Source: Hondaea fermentalgiana (lineage: Eukaryota > Sar > Bigyra > Thraustochytrida > Thraustochytriidae). From it: DNA of 23,952 bases. A program made the translations under genes and the position numbers. How positions within the stretch are numbered: position 1 is the first letter of the stretch; the number at the start of each line of letters is the position of its first letter. The notes under the pieces were generated by a model. It was not told the DNA's origin. It saw nothing but the letters and a program-made list of their open reading frames with translations, and ran no database searches. The DNA is taken from the NCBI GenBank assembly GCA_014084085.1, contig NPFB01000171.1, forward strand, positions 130,527 through 154,478, in the 5' to 3' direction. This document shows positions 16,242-23,952 of this stretch, piece after piece.

Positions 16242-17492
16242 TCAGAGAACGGGCCGAGCGCGTATCTCTGGTCCTGTGGTAGGCTCTATTCGAAGCTTGC
16301 TCACGGCCGATTTTTTGCGCGAGTGTGGCGCAGTAACCCCAGCAGCAGCAGCAGCAGCAGCACTTGCGCGATGCTGAGGTTGCTGTTGATGGCTTGTTCG
16401 CGTGTTTTTGGTAGAAATTGACATTGCAGAAGCGGAGCGACTGCTCATCCCGGGTCGAGACCTCAGGCTTTGCGCGCTGTTGTTCCGAGCAACACGGCCG
16501 CTGGGGCCGGTTGGACGCGCTCCTGGCGCTGGAAGTTTGGAAAGGCGCTTCTGATTGTTTATTGTTGGCTCTGTACGTCGTCTGGAGGCGCTGCTAGAGC
16601 TCGTTAATGCGCGCGTCGCTTTTATCTTGTTCGCGGCATTGTGAAGGGACACTTGGGTGGAACGTCGACGCGCGACGGTGCCTGTTGCGTCATAGATTTC
16701 CTTGAAATTGGCGGTGTCCGAACGCTGCAGCAAGGTTTTGCGTGCCTCGCGCTGCATCTTCTCCGGAAGCAACATGTCGCTTTCGGGATCGTTATGCACA
16801 CAAAGCTCTTTGAATTTGTTCTTGTCGATGTGGGCAGTTAGTACATCCTTGATGCTCACCTGAACGCCGTTGGGCATAACGAGTCGCTCTTTGGAGAGTT
16901 TGGTCCAAAAGGTGACTCCAATAATAGCCTTTTGCAGGGCCTGCTGAAAGGTGAAAGCAGGGTAAAGGAGGCCAGGGTGATGCTCGCAAAAGACTGCGAA
17001 CTTTTCGAGTGTAATGATACCTGATCCTCGTGTCGGATCATTGAGTTTGTGAATTTTATCAATAATCTGCGCCGCGAGTCTTGATTTCTCAAAGTCTGCG
17101 CCATAAACGTCCTTGCACATGTCCATAATCTCCTCGAGCTCCATGCTGCCGCTTTCGTCGCCATCGTAGAGATCAAAGGCAAAGATAATAAGGGTGCTCT
17201 TGGTGAGCGTGGCGTAGTTCCATGTGCTCAGAACGAACTCACGGAAATCAATAGATCCGGAACCGTCTTCGTCAAAGATGCTAAAGACGCGTTTTGTGAA
17301 GGGTGTTTTGCTGACCTTGAGATGATCAAGCAACTCGAACAAGCTGAGCTCCCCGCTTCCATCCTTGTCGATCTTCGAAAATCCTCTGTACAACTTTTCC
17401 ACATGTCTTTCATTAAGACCAATTGTGCGGAAGAGTGCCATGTGCTCGAGTGCTTCGGGCGGAAGTCGCCCCCGCGACGCCGCCGTGCCCAT
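16242..17492 (-). CDS. Calcineurin-B-like EF-hand protein with long basic tail
   Basis: 416 residues, single exon. It starts MGTAASRG, an N-myristoylation pattern (Gly2, Ser6), which predicts membrane anchoring. EF-hand loops: DKDGSGELSLFE (42-53), DEDGSGSIDFRE (74-85) and DGDESGSMELEE (110-121), all with good Ca2+ ligands. A fourth, DPTRGSGIITLE (152-163), is degenerate. This array resembles calcineurin B, CBL and recoverin-like sensors, which are about 170-220 residues. Here about 240 residues follow: a segment with HHPGLLYPAFTFQQALQ (171-187), then a Ser/Arg/Ala-rich basic tail with a short poly-Ala run encoded by AGC repeats at about 16339-16362. The tail has many possible phosphorylation sites but no domain I recognise. 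It is probably a calcium sensor or adaptor; the partner is unknown. It diverges from the coiled-coil gene. Confidence 0.85.
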   Translation of the reverse strand: MGTAASRGRLPPEALEHMALFRTIGLNERHVEKLYRGFSKIDKDGSGELSLFELLDHLKVSKTPFTKRVFSIFDEDGSGSIDFREFVLSTWNYATLTKSTLIIFAFDLYDGDESGSMELEEIMDMCKDVYGADFEKSRLAAQIIDKIHKLNDPTRGSGIITLEKFAVFCEHHPGLLYPAFTFQQALQKAIIGVTFWTKLSKERLVMPNGVQVSIKDVLTAHIDKNKFKELCVHNDPESDMLLPEKMQREARKTLLQRSDTANFKEIYDATGTVARRRSTQVSLHNAANKIKATRALTSSSSASRRRTEPTINNQKRLSKLPAPGARPTGPSGRVARNNSAQSLRSRPGMSSRSASAMSISTKNTRTSHQQQPQHRASAAAAAAAGVTAPHSRKKSAVSKLRIEPTTGPEIRARPVL

Positions 17493-18406
17493 TGTTCAAA
17501 GGCCTTGCTTTCTTGACTTGCACTACTTTGGAGCTCATTTCAGGGGAGTCGTCAGCCTTGCGCCGGCGCCTTGCGCCGTCCGCCAGCTGACCGCGCGAGC
17601 GCGCAGCGCTTTTGGGGGGTTTGCAACTCTGCTGCTGCGCGCTCTTGTCCTTTTCTGCTGCTGGATAACAGTCTGGCTGGCTGAGTGATCCGGTAACAAC
17701 TTATCTCGACGGACGAAGAAAGTAGAGGTTGTGAACATATTTTTTCCACACCTGAGTCAATTTGCCCGGTATAGCTTCCCAGGACAGCCAAGAAGTGGAA
17801 ACATCACCTTGAAGAATTCTGATAGTGTGTATTTTGTCTTTTGGGATCACCTGCGCCGTCCTTGCGCTGCATCCAGCTCGGCGAGCGAAGATGGAAGATT
17901 TCCAAGTCTCGTGGGCCGGACGGACGTTGTTGTTATGTTCGCTGCGAAAGCGTAACCCACCAAGCCGGACCTGGCCCGGACGCATGGGCTCTATAGCTTG
18001 CTGGACAAAGAGATACCTGCCCTCGCCCCGGTAAAAGGAGCGAAGGAAAGCAAGGCTGAAGTTCAACTTCGTGCGAGGATGTAACGGATCCGTGCGCAAC
18101 CCATTTTACGTCGGGAAAAAAGGGAGGGGCCTGGCCCTGAGCACGCAGAGCGCAGAGTCGGCTCAGGCGCGCTGGCAGCGTACGGGGCGCGCGCGAGGGG
18201 AAAGGGGAGAGGAGATCTCGTTGAAAGGTCGCGGCCCTCGAACCGCTCCACGGGCCCGCGACGCTGCGCTTTTTGGTGTACGACGGCCGGCCCGAGACCT
18301 CTGGCCTCGACAGCATCGGCCGGCCGGCCGGTCGACAAAGGTCGTGACGGTTTGCAGGGAGACCTTGCTGCGCGAGCGAGCCCCCCAAGCGAGCTCAAGA
18401 CGGATC
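17493..18406. other. Divergent region between EF-hand and coiled-coil genes
   Basis: 914 bases, GC-rich at both ends and more AT-rich around 17690-17860. No supportable gene. The frame of the coiled-coil gene is open back to 18071, and a palindromic CGGCCGGCCGGCCGG lies at 18317-18331. A minus-strand frame at 17701-18099 has no recognisable domain. Confidence 0.5.
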
Positions 18407-20353
18407 ATGTCGCTCGAAGGAGACACGCCGCGGTGGGAAGATGAGCACGCAGATCCCCGGCGTGGAGTTGCTGCGCGCCTGGACAACTTTGACAGCGCAG
18501 GCAGCGTGCAAGACAGGAGGATCTCGGGCCGCGCGATGAACATGCTGCAGGAGGACCGGGACCAAGCATGCCAGCGATGCGAGGGGCTCGAACGCGCGCT
18601 CAAACATGCACAGGCGCGAGCCGTTGCTGCCGTACGTCAGGCCGCTAAGCTTAAGGTGGACCTGGACAACAAATTTGACGAGGATGCCGCATTCAAGGCA
18701 AAATTAGGCACCTTGGCATCCCAGGAACAAACCCGGCATGCCGACGCTGCCGAGGCAAAGGAAAAGCTCCGCGAGGCTGAGTACAAGATACAATGTCTCA
18801 ACAAGGAGATCCAGCGAAAGGCAGAGGCCTTGCGTGACGCCAAGTACCGCGCGAATGCGCGTCTCGAGCGGTTCGCAAGTTCTCTGGAGGCCACCGAACA
18901 AGCCGCATTAGAACGTGGTGAGCGTCTCTTGGAGGCAACGCGCGCAATACAAAGCACAGTGCTTGACCTTCGTCGACATCTCGGCGCTCGAGGGTTTCAT
19001 GCTGTAAACTCACATACCGCCAAGCGTCTCATGGCCAAAATTTGCGACGCCTCTAACAAACTCGGTCGTGCCGCCATCCTTCCTGGGCAAAAACATGCAG
19101 AAGCCAAGCTTTTAGTGATCGGAGATGAGACAAAGACGCGCGGAGATAGTGATGGTGGCAGTGATAGTGGGTCGGATGACAGTAGCGACGCCGCAGACGA
19201 CATTGATCGTGCTCTACTCATGGACAGTTTACTTCTTGACGCTGATACGCGGCCCCAGGATGAGGGCAAAGCCGCGACGTCTCGACGACCACGAGGGCGT
19301 ATCAGCAAAGTCAAGACAAAGGCTTCTCAGGCGGCCTTGCTTTTAGCTGCCAAGGATGGGACCTTGTGGTCTGGAGGTCATGGCAATGGCGGCGAGCGCG
19401 ACAAACTTGTCCGCGACCTTTGCAAGCTGTGCCAGGACCTCGAGCGTCGAAATGGACAGCTGGCTGGGAAACTTGAGGCTATGCAACTTGAGATGGAAGC
19501 GATGCAAGTGCGATCTTCAGCTTCCGCGCTGGTTCCAAAGTACCGAGTTGCTATTGTACGTGCCAAGGCACAAGCTCATGCACTCCAGGAAAAGGTGCAG
19601 CAGCAAACCGAGCATCTTGCTAGTCTTGACGAGCAAGTGTCGAGTCAGCAAGAGTACATTGGTGAGATGTCTCGGCAGCGTGATTATGAACAGTTGCGAC
19701 GACAAAAGTCGGAAACTAAAGCGACGAAGCTCGAGCAGGAGAATTCGCGACTTCGGGCGCAATTGCGCGAGATGGAGGTGCGCGCCGATCGCCGTCGGCA
19801 GTTTTTGGATGGCCTGCAAAGGGAACGCGGGCTTTATTCCGGCGCCGACGACGGTGGTGCCTCGGTGTCTTCGGCGCGTTCAGGCATGACCGGATGGCGT
19901 CGCGCTGCACAGACATTTGGAGAAGACGAGGGAGGAGAAAGAAAGGAGCTTCAAGAAGCCGGTCTTTCTTTTACACAGGACAATCTAGGTCTTGTGAGCA
20001 ATCTTGTCGCGCAGGATAATCTTGGCATGGAGGATGTGCCAGACGATCTGTGGAAGGATGAGCGACCTGTGAGTGCGCCTCGTACGCCAAATCTAGAATT
20101 GAAAAGGTCCGGCACGCAGGGCGAAAGTCTCGAGCGACGCTGGTGGGAGGAGGGGGAGGAAGTTACCGAGGCTCGCGACCTCTTTGGCGAGCGTAGTGTG
20201 TTTACGCCCGACACAGCTGGCACCTCGGCAGCCTTTGGCCTTGGATCTACTGGCGTTGGGGACGCTTCAGACCGTGAGCTGGCGAGTACTCTTCGAGAGA
20301 ATCTGGACTCGCTCCACCGCGAGATTGCCTCGCTGCAACATTCAATGGGATAG
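18407..20353 (+). CDS. Coiled-coil protein of unknown function
   Basis: 648 residues from ATG 18407 (MSLEGDTPRW; A at -3). I do not recognise the family. Residues about 45-190 are a long heptad-rich coiled coil. An acidic linker follows (about 250-268, DSDGGSDSGSDDSSDAADD), then a basic patch (SRRPRGRISKVKTKAS). A second coiled coil spans about 330-475 (LCKLCQDLERRNGQLAGKLE onward). The C-terminal region is Ser/Gly/acid-rich, with a repeated QDNLG (FTQDNLGLVSNLVAQDNLGM), and a last short helix (RELASTLRENLDSLHREIAS) could be another coiled coil. This layout is typical of cytoskeletal, centrosomal or basal-body proteins, but that is only a class resemblance. The same frame is open 112 codons further upstream to 18071; that part is Arg/Gly-rich and probably untranslated. 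Confidence 0.8.
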   Translation: MSLEGDTPRWEDEHADPRRGVAARLDNFDSAGSVQDRRISGRAMNMLQEDRDQACQRCEGLERALKHAQARAVAAVRQAAKLKVDLDNKFDEDAAFKAKLGTLASQEQTRHADAAEAKEKLREAEYKIQCLNKEIQRKAEALRDAKYRANARLERFASSLEATEQAALERGERLLEATRAIQSTVLDLRRHLGARGFHAVNSHTAKRLMAKICDASNKLGRAAILPGQKHAEAKLLVIGDETKTRGDSDGGSDSGSDDSSDAADDIDRALLMDSLLLDADTRPQDEGKAATSRRPRGRISKVKTKASQAALLLAAKDGTLWSGGHGNGGERDKLVRDLCKLCQDLERRNGQLAGKLEAMQLEMEAMQVRSSASALVPKYRVAIVRAKAQAHALQEKVQQQTEHLASLDEQVSSQQEYIGEMSRQRDYEQLRRQKSETKATKLEQENSRLRAQLREMEVRADRRRQFLDGLQRERGLYSGADDGGASVSSARSGMTGWRRAAQTFGEDEGGERKELQEAGLSFTQDNLGLVSNLVAQDNLGMEDVPDDLWKDERPVSAPRTPNLELKRSGTQGESLERRWWEEGEEVTEARDLFGERSVFTPDTAGTSAAFGLGSTGVGDASDRELASTLRENLDSLHREIASLQHSMG

Positions 20354-20974
20354 CGTGTGTAGCTGTGTATTTACTGGTAGAAAGATTTACGCGAATTTGC
20401 AAACCGTCCGCTTTACAGTTGGGGTGGTAATCTCTGGGAGGAATTTCGAAATGAGCGAGACTTTCTCTTTAGTGAAATCGCCTTTTCCTCTACAGAAGAA
20501 AAAGTCGCAGGAGATGCGCTTCCGGTTTGGTGTTGCAGTGCAGTGAAGATTCTTCATCGAGATCTGGGCAAGAAATCTGGACAAGTAATAGGCAGGCACT
20601 AGACGAGCGAAAGTAGCTTCTAAATCCCCATATAAAGAACTCGCCGAGGTCTCGCTCCTGGAATGAGGGAGGTCAATTACAAATCTAATCTGATAATTTT
20701 GCTTGTGTGCTTGCATCCAACCGAGACGGGGGCAGCAACACCTTTTCACATCGCCTTTGCACACGAGGAAGTCGACTGGAAACAGAGCATGCATGTGAGA
20801 GAATGACGCCTTAGAATTCTCAAAGAAAGAAAATGTATGAGGTTGGCATCAGAACAAGGAGATCTTCGCGAGAATGGAATTTGTAAAAGAAGTTGTCAAG
20901 AGAGAGAAAAAAGAAAAAAGAGAAATGAGCAAAAAATCAATCAATACGATGTTGGTGAAGGATCAACTATCTGC
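20354..20974. other. Convergent 3' region between coiled-coil gene and uL16
   Basis: 621 bases, AT-richer than its neighbours. I see no supportable gene. A minus-strand open frame at 20387-20794 has no recognisable domain. A TATAAA at about 20631 faces the plus strand but has no gene after it. Confidence 0.5.
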
Positions 20975-22192
20975 TTAGTTCTCGCCGGGGACCTTCAGGG
21001 GACCGTGTCTGGGCACGTACTTGGCCTGGTTGCCATCGGGAATGAGGAAGCCCTCCTTGCGCATGCGGACGTACTCGGCGGTATCATACTTGGTGAAGCC
21101 CCACTTCTTGGAGGCCACAATCTTCTGGCGGCCGGGGAACTTCATCTTGGAGCGGCGGAGCGCCTCCATGGCGACGGGGAGAGTCTGCTTCTTGGTGCGC
21201 ACGCTAATGAGAATCTGGCCGATCTTGACGCGGGCGACAACACCAGCGGGCTTGCCGTAGGCGTGGCGCATACCGGTCTGGAGACGATCAGCACCGGCGC
21301 ACGAAAGCATCTTGTTGATACGAAGCACGTGGAAGGGGTGGGCACGGATGCGCATGTGGAAGGCGTCCTTGCCGGCGTTCTTCACAAGGTACTTGTTGCA
21401 GGCAATACGGGCAGCCTCGAGAGCCTCCGAGGAGATCTGCTCGCGCTCGTCCGAGAACATGTGGCACACGGCCGGGAAAACGTCAACACCAGCCTTCTTG
21501 GCGCCGACATCTGGATTTCGCATAAGAGTGAATGACTCGTCGATGTCAGTATTTCTGCGAAGACTTTTCAATGGAGGTGGAATAGGACATGTCCTCGTCC
21601 CTATCACTTACCGTAGATCTTGAGCTTGGGCTCGGGCACACCGCGAAGGTACCGCGACTTGATGTACGGCTTGTTCTTGCAGTAGCGGTCTGTGTATTCA
21701 TTATTTCGCGAAGATAAGCTCTCTCTCGTCAGTCAAGCTGTCCCTCTCTTCTCCTCTCCTTCGCGCCTTCTCGAGCGTTGGTGGGCTGTGCACACAATGC
21801 GAACGAAGCGCGCCTCGTCACCACAAAATATGCACCACTCTCCCCCCCTTCCTCGCTCCCGACGGGCCTTTCGCCTCGCCGCGTCGTCCGCGGCTGGCAC
21901 GACGCAGCGCGAACGACAGCTACACGATCCGCCGCGCGTCTCCGCGCATACGCACGCGCGCAGGCAGGCAGACATGCAGGCATGCAGGCAGCTCGTCGGC
22001 CTCGTCGCGCGTTATCGCTCCCTCCCTCCCTCCCCCGGATGCCCGCGCATCATCTCCCTCATTTCTCTCCGCGCGCCGGCTGCGCGCACGCACGCGCGCA
22101 GGCTCGTTCGCTCTTGCGCTCTTGCGCGCGCAGCGGCGCCGCGGCCTCTCCTCCCTCGCGCACGTACAGCAGCGGGCGGGGCGGCGCGCCAT
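20975..22192 (-). CDS. RPL10: Large-subunit ribosomal protein uL16 (RPL10; three exons)
   Basis: Cytosolic 60S protein that joins late and shapes the P-site side of the peptidyl transferase centre. Exons on the minus strand are 22192-22168 (25 bases), 21689-21612 and 21510-20975. Spliced length is 212 residues (human 214). It begins [21 protein letters not shown], exactly the family N-terminus, and includes [30 protein letters not shown] with Arg98 (the residue changed in human T-ALL R98S), [12 protein letters not shown] (the P-site loop region) and [17 protein letters not shown]. The first exon was found by matching MARRPARC to a start followed by a GTACGT donor; its phase (T|AC, Tyr9) and that of intron 2 (G|AT, Asp35) both fit. 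It is convergent with the coiled-coil gene. Its upstream region has ordered repeat motifs. Confidence 0.97.
21511..21611 (-). other. Intron 2 of uL16
   Basis: 101 bases. Donor GTAAGTG, branch motif tactgac (plus-strand gtcag at 21545-21549), acceptor atccAG. Splits the Asp35 codon. Contains a perfect 12-base palindrome, AGGACATGTCCT, at 21584-21595. Confidence 0.95.
21690..22167 (-). other. Intron 1 of uL16
   Basis: 478 bases. Donor GTACGTG, branch motif actgac (plus-strand gtcag at 21728-21732), acceptor tacacAG. Splits the Tyr9 codon. It is very GC-rich in its 5' half and includes gcaggca-type repeats (about 21958-21990). Confidence 0.92.
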
Positions 22193-22327
22193 GGTTGCGT
22201 GCGAGCGGTCTCTCTCGGCGGTCCTGGCGGCAGGCTGACTCGGCTCTGCTCGCCCTGCCTTCTTTCTTTCTTTCTGCCTGCCGCCTCCCGCCCCCTCCTG
22301 CTCTGGCCCAGCCGCGGGTGGCCGCGC

Positions 22328-22384
22328 ATTCCGCACTTGCGCCGGGTTATTCTGCACTTGCGACGCCGCCATTCCCCACTTGCG
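22328..22384 (-). promoter_or_regulatory. Three 14-base direct repeats upstream of uL16
   Basis: ATTCCGCACTTGCG (22328-22341), ATTCTGCACTTGCG (22349-22362) and ATTCCCCACTTGCG (22371-22384). Spacings are 21 and 22 bases, close to two helical turns, and all sit 136-192 bases before the uL16 ATG. They look like repeated binding sites for one factor on the same DNA face. On the gene strand the core is CGCAAGTG. Confidence 0.55.
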
Positions 22385-22447
22385 CGCGCCCTCGGGCCCT
22401 CGGCGAAAGCCGCGCCTTGCGCCGCCTCCGGGTGAAAAGAGGCGAGG

Positions 22448-22455
22448 GTTAGGGT
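22448..22455 (-). promoter_or_regulatory. TTAGGG-type (telo-box-like) motif upstream of uL16
   Basis: GTTAGGGT within gagggttagggtacg, i.e. ACCCTAAC on the uL16 strand, about 256 bases before its ATG. The same 8-mer is upstream of eL38 at 2737-2744. Confidence 0.4.
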
Positions 22456-22523
22456 ACGCAGGGGTCCGGCGCGCGGCGGCGGCGGCGGCGGAGAGGGAGG
22501 GCGGAACCACCGAGGAATGGGTA

Positions 22524-22551
22524 GGGAACTAAGAGGGAACGGATGGGGAAC
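22524..22551. promoter_or_regulatory. Three GGGAAC boxes at 11-base spacing
   Basis: GGGAAC starts at 22524, 22535 and 22546, one helical turn apart, in a stretch of G-run sequence 332-359 bases before the uL16 ATG. It could be a factor-binding cluster or a simple-repeat remnant. Confidence 0.35.
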
Positions 22552-22592
22552 TCGTGGGACGAGATTGTGGGAGCCAAAGTATCCACTTGACA

Positions 22593-22647
<55 letters not shown>

Positions 22648-22648
22648 C
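22593..22648. repeat. (AGGC)14 tetranucleotide repeat
   Basis: Fourteen perfect AGGC units. A plus-strand open frame over it would read AGRQ repeats but has no other coding signal. Confidence 0.95.
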
Positions 22649-23701
22649 GAGGATCAAGCTGGCGGCGGCGGCGGCGAGGAAATGCAACGCGGTAATTTTT
22701 TCGGAAAATTGAGGCAAAAAGTAATGGAAGCTTCTGGTTTTGAGCCTGCCTTTAATTTTATTGCTTGGCCTTGGGCTGCTTTCATTTTCTTCGCTCCCCG
22801 GTCAAGATTGGTGCGCAACGCCATTTGTGAGATAGATAGCCCAATGTCGAGACGCTTGTGCGTTGAAGACACGACATCAACGTCGCCGCTTGTGTCCACC
22901 AAACACAAGGTCGACGATCTGATCGAGTGACCAAGATGCAGCCGTCTTTGAGCCGGCCGACGTTTAGCACTACTACAACCGTTTGTGCAACGTTCATGAC
23001 GTGAAGTGGCAGAATCTTTCAGCAAAGAAGAATCTGTGGTAAACCTGCTCGTCCTTCATCTCTTTCCTGGCGTGGTCCAATTTTCTGTCATTTTATAGAG
23101 AAAGGCGCACTTCTTGTGAGCGCGAACCAGCTAAATTTTAATGAATGGAGGCACCTTGAGAGATGAGATTGTGTTCCGCGCTCTCGCCATTCGCCTCATC
23201 CCATTATGTTATAGTATACTACGTCCTCCCTCTCTCCCTTCGCTCCCCGCGGCGCGCAACTTTCTGAGGCTTGCTCACTCTGCTCACGAGCTGTATAATA
23301 TCGTGCACGGAAAAGGAAAGGAGAGCCGGGTGCAGCGGTGTGCACGGCACGCGCTGGCATATTTTTTTATATTGCACAAACACCTTTCGCTCTCGCCCTC
23401 GCGCGCGCGCGACCACGTGGTAGGCAGGCAGGCACGGAAGGCGCGAGCCAGCAACCCCCCCTCTCCCCGCTCTCTTTCTCCGCGCGGGCGCCGCCGCGAC
23501 ACGCTCCGTCCGCGCGCGCTCCCCGCGGAGACCGCGCCGAGGCCGCATCGCATCAGCAGCCGGCCCAGGCTCTTCCATCTCTCCCGTCTTTGTCTTTCCC
23601 TCCCCTCGCCCGAGTCTCCCTCTCTCTTTGCTTTCTCGCCCGCGGCGCCTCTTGGCGTCTCTTGCCCGCCCGCCCTCGCTCCCCTCGCCGCCATTGCCGC
23701 C

Positions 23702-23952
23702 ATGGGCCGCATCCAAGGCGGCGTGCACGGCGTCGCGCAGTCCGCCGACCTCGTGCTGGCCGCCAGCTACGGCGACTGCGCCTTGCGAGCATGGAGCAAG
23801 AAGGACGGCGCCCTCGTCTTGGAGATGAAGACGCCCAACGACAAAGCGGCCATATCAGTGGCCGTGCAGGGCAACCTCGCCGCGGTGGGAACTGGCTTCG
23901 GCGGCCTCTTCCTGATCGACCTGGCCACCGCCTCCGTCCTGCACGCCCTCCA
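23702..23952 (+). CDS. WD40-like protein, N-terminal part (runs off the window)
   Basis: Open from ATG 23702 to the window end (83 codons, no stop). The start context gccgccATGG is ideal, and a GC- and CT-rich leader precedes it. The sequence MGRIQGGVHGVAQSADLVLAASYGD-CALRAWSKKDGALVLEM looks like one beta-propeller blade with its alternating strands, and AAISVAVQGNLAAVGTGFGG-LFLIDLATASVLHAL looks like the next. This is the pattern of WD40 repeats, with DL/W-type blade ends. I cannot name the family from two blades. WD40 proteins act as interaction scaffolds in many complexes. Exon structure beyond the window is unknown. Confidence 0.65.
   Translation, partial: MGRIQGGVHGVAQSADLVLAASYGDCALRAWSKKDGALVLEMKTPNDKAAISVAVQGNLAAVGTGFGGLFLIDLATASVLHAL

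Larger units (their letters stand above)
22193..23701. other. Divergent region between uL16 and the WD40-like gene
   Basis: 1509 bases. The left part (to about 22560) is GC-rich and carries the repeated motifs listed separately, presumably the uL16 promoter. A tetranucleotide array lies at 22593-22648. The middle (about 22680-23420) is AT-richer with no recognisable gene, although short open frames exist. The right end is GC- and CT-rich, the leader of the gene at 23702. Confidence 0.5.

Noticed and set aside
17701..18099. Minus-strand open frame of 132 codons (ends ...KKYVHNLYFLRPSR)
   Set aside because: No recognisable domain and weak start context; it lies in a divergent promoter. A divergent small gene cannot be wholly excluded.
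20387..20794. Minus-strand open frame of 135 codons between the coiled-coil gene and uL16
   Set aside because: No domain, mixed composition, and position in a convergent 3' region; treated as chance.
22517..22930. Plus-strand open frame with AGRQ repeats
   Set aside because: The repeat comes from the (AGGC)14 microsatellite. The rest has no recognisable features.
1..23952. tRNA, rRNA, CRISPR or transposable element
   Set aside because: No tRNA B-box (GGTTCGANTCC) was found by eye, no spaced repeat array, and no transposase, reverse transcriptase or long terminal/inverted repeats.

Overview
The window is nuclear DNA of a compact, GC-rich, intron-poor unicellular eukaryote. The evidence is cytosolic ribosomal protein genes of eukaryotic type (eL38, uL16), spliceosomal introns that can be placed exactly, Kozak-like starts (gccaccATGg), Rpf2, Ufd2, calcineurin-B-like EF-hands and a mitochondrial-presequence-like protein. 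The poly-Q/poly-A tracts, GA microsatellites and gene density (12 genes in 24 kb) would suit a stramenopile such as a labyrinthulomycete (thraustochytrid). That placement is inference; the sequence proves only 'eukaryote'.

Layout, left to right. 1-1224 holds no gene I can support. 1225-2229 (+) is a three-exon gene for a MIER-like SANT protein. 2931-3612 (+) is eL38, with only its ATG in the first coding exon. It converges on RPF2 (4560-5525, -), a 60S assembly factor. RPF2 diverges from a ribokinase-family kinase (6071-7153, +). A coiled-coil plus DGQHR-motif protein follows (7724-8803, +), then a two-exon small basic protein with a mitochondrial-type N-terminus (9621-10071, +). An ABHD1/3/YheT-type hydrolase (10253-11449, -) diverges from a poly-Q-bearing UFD2/UBE4 E4 ubiquitin ligase (12513-16007, +). 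UFD2 converges on an N-myristoylation-type EF-hand protein (16242-17492, -), which diverges from an unidentified 648-residue coiled-coil protein (18407-20353, +). That gene converges on uL16 (20975-22192, -; three exons). A WD40-like gene begins at 23702 and runs off the end.

Three genes serve the cytosolic 60S subunit: eL38 (structural), RPF2 (5S RNP loading) and uL16 (late joining). The others are housekeeping or signalling genes and do not form an operon-like pathway. All six introns have GTACGT or GTAAGT donors and a CTRAC branch-like motif, which makes the gene models mutually supporting.

Best leads: (1) the DGQHR-motif protein, a family known from bacterial DNA-modification systems, here fused to a coiled coil in a eukaryotic setting; (2) an ordered uL16 upstream region with three 14-bp repeats at 21-22 bp spacing, three GGGAAC boxes at 11 bp spacing and a TTAGGG-type box that also occurs upstream of eL38; (3) the uniform GTACGT-type donor. 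I saw no mobile element, CRISPR array, tRNA or rRNA.
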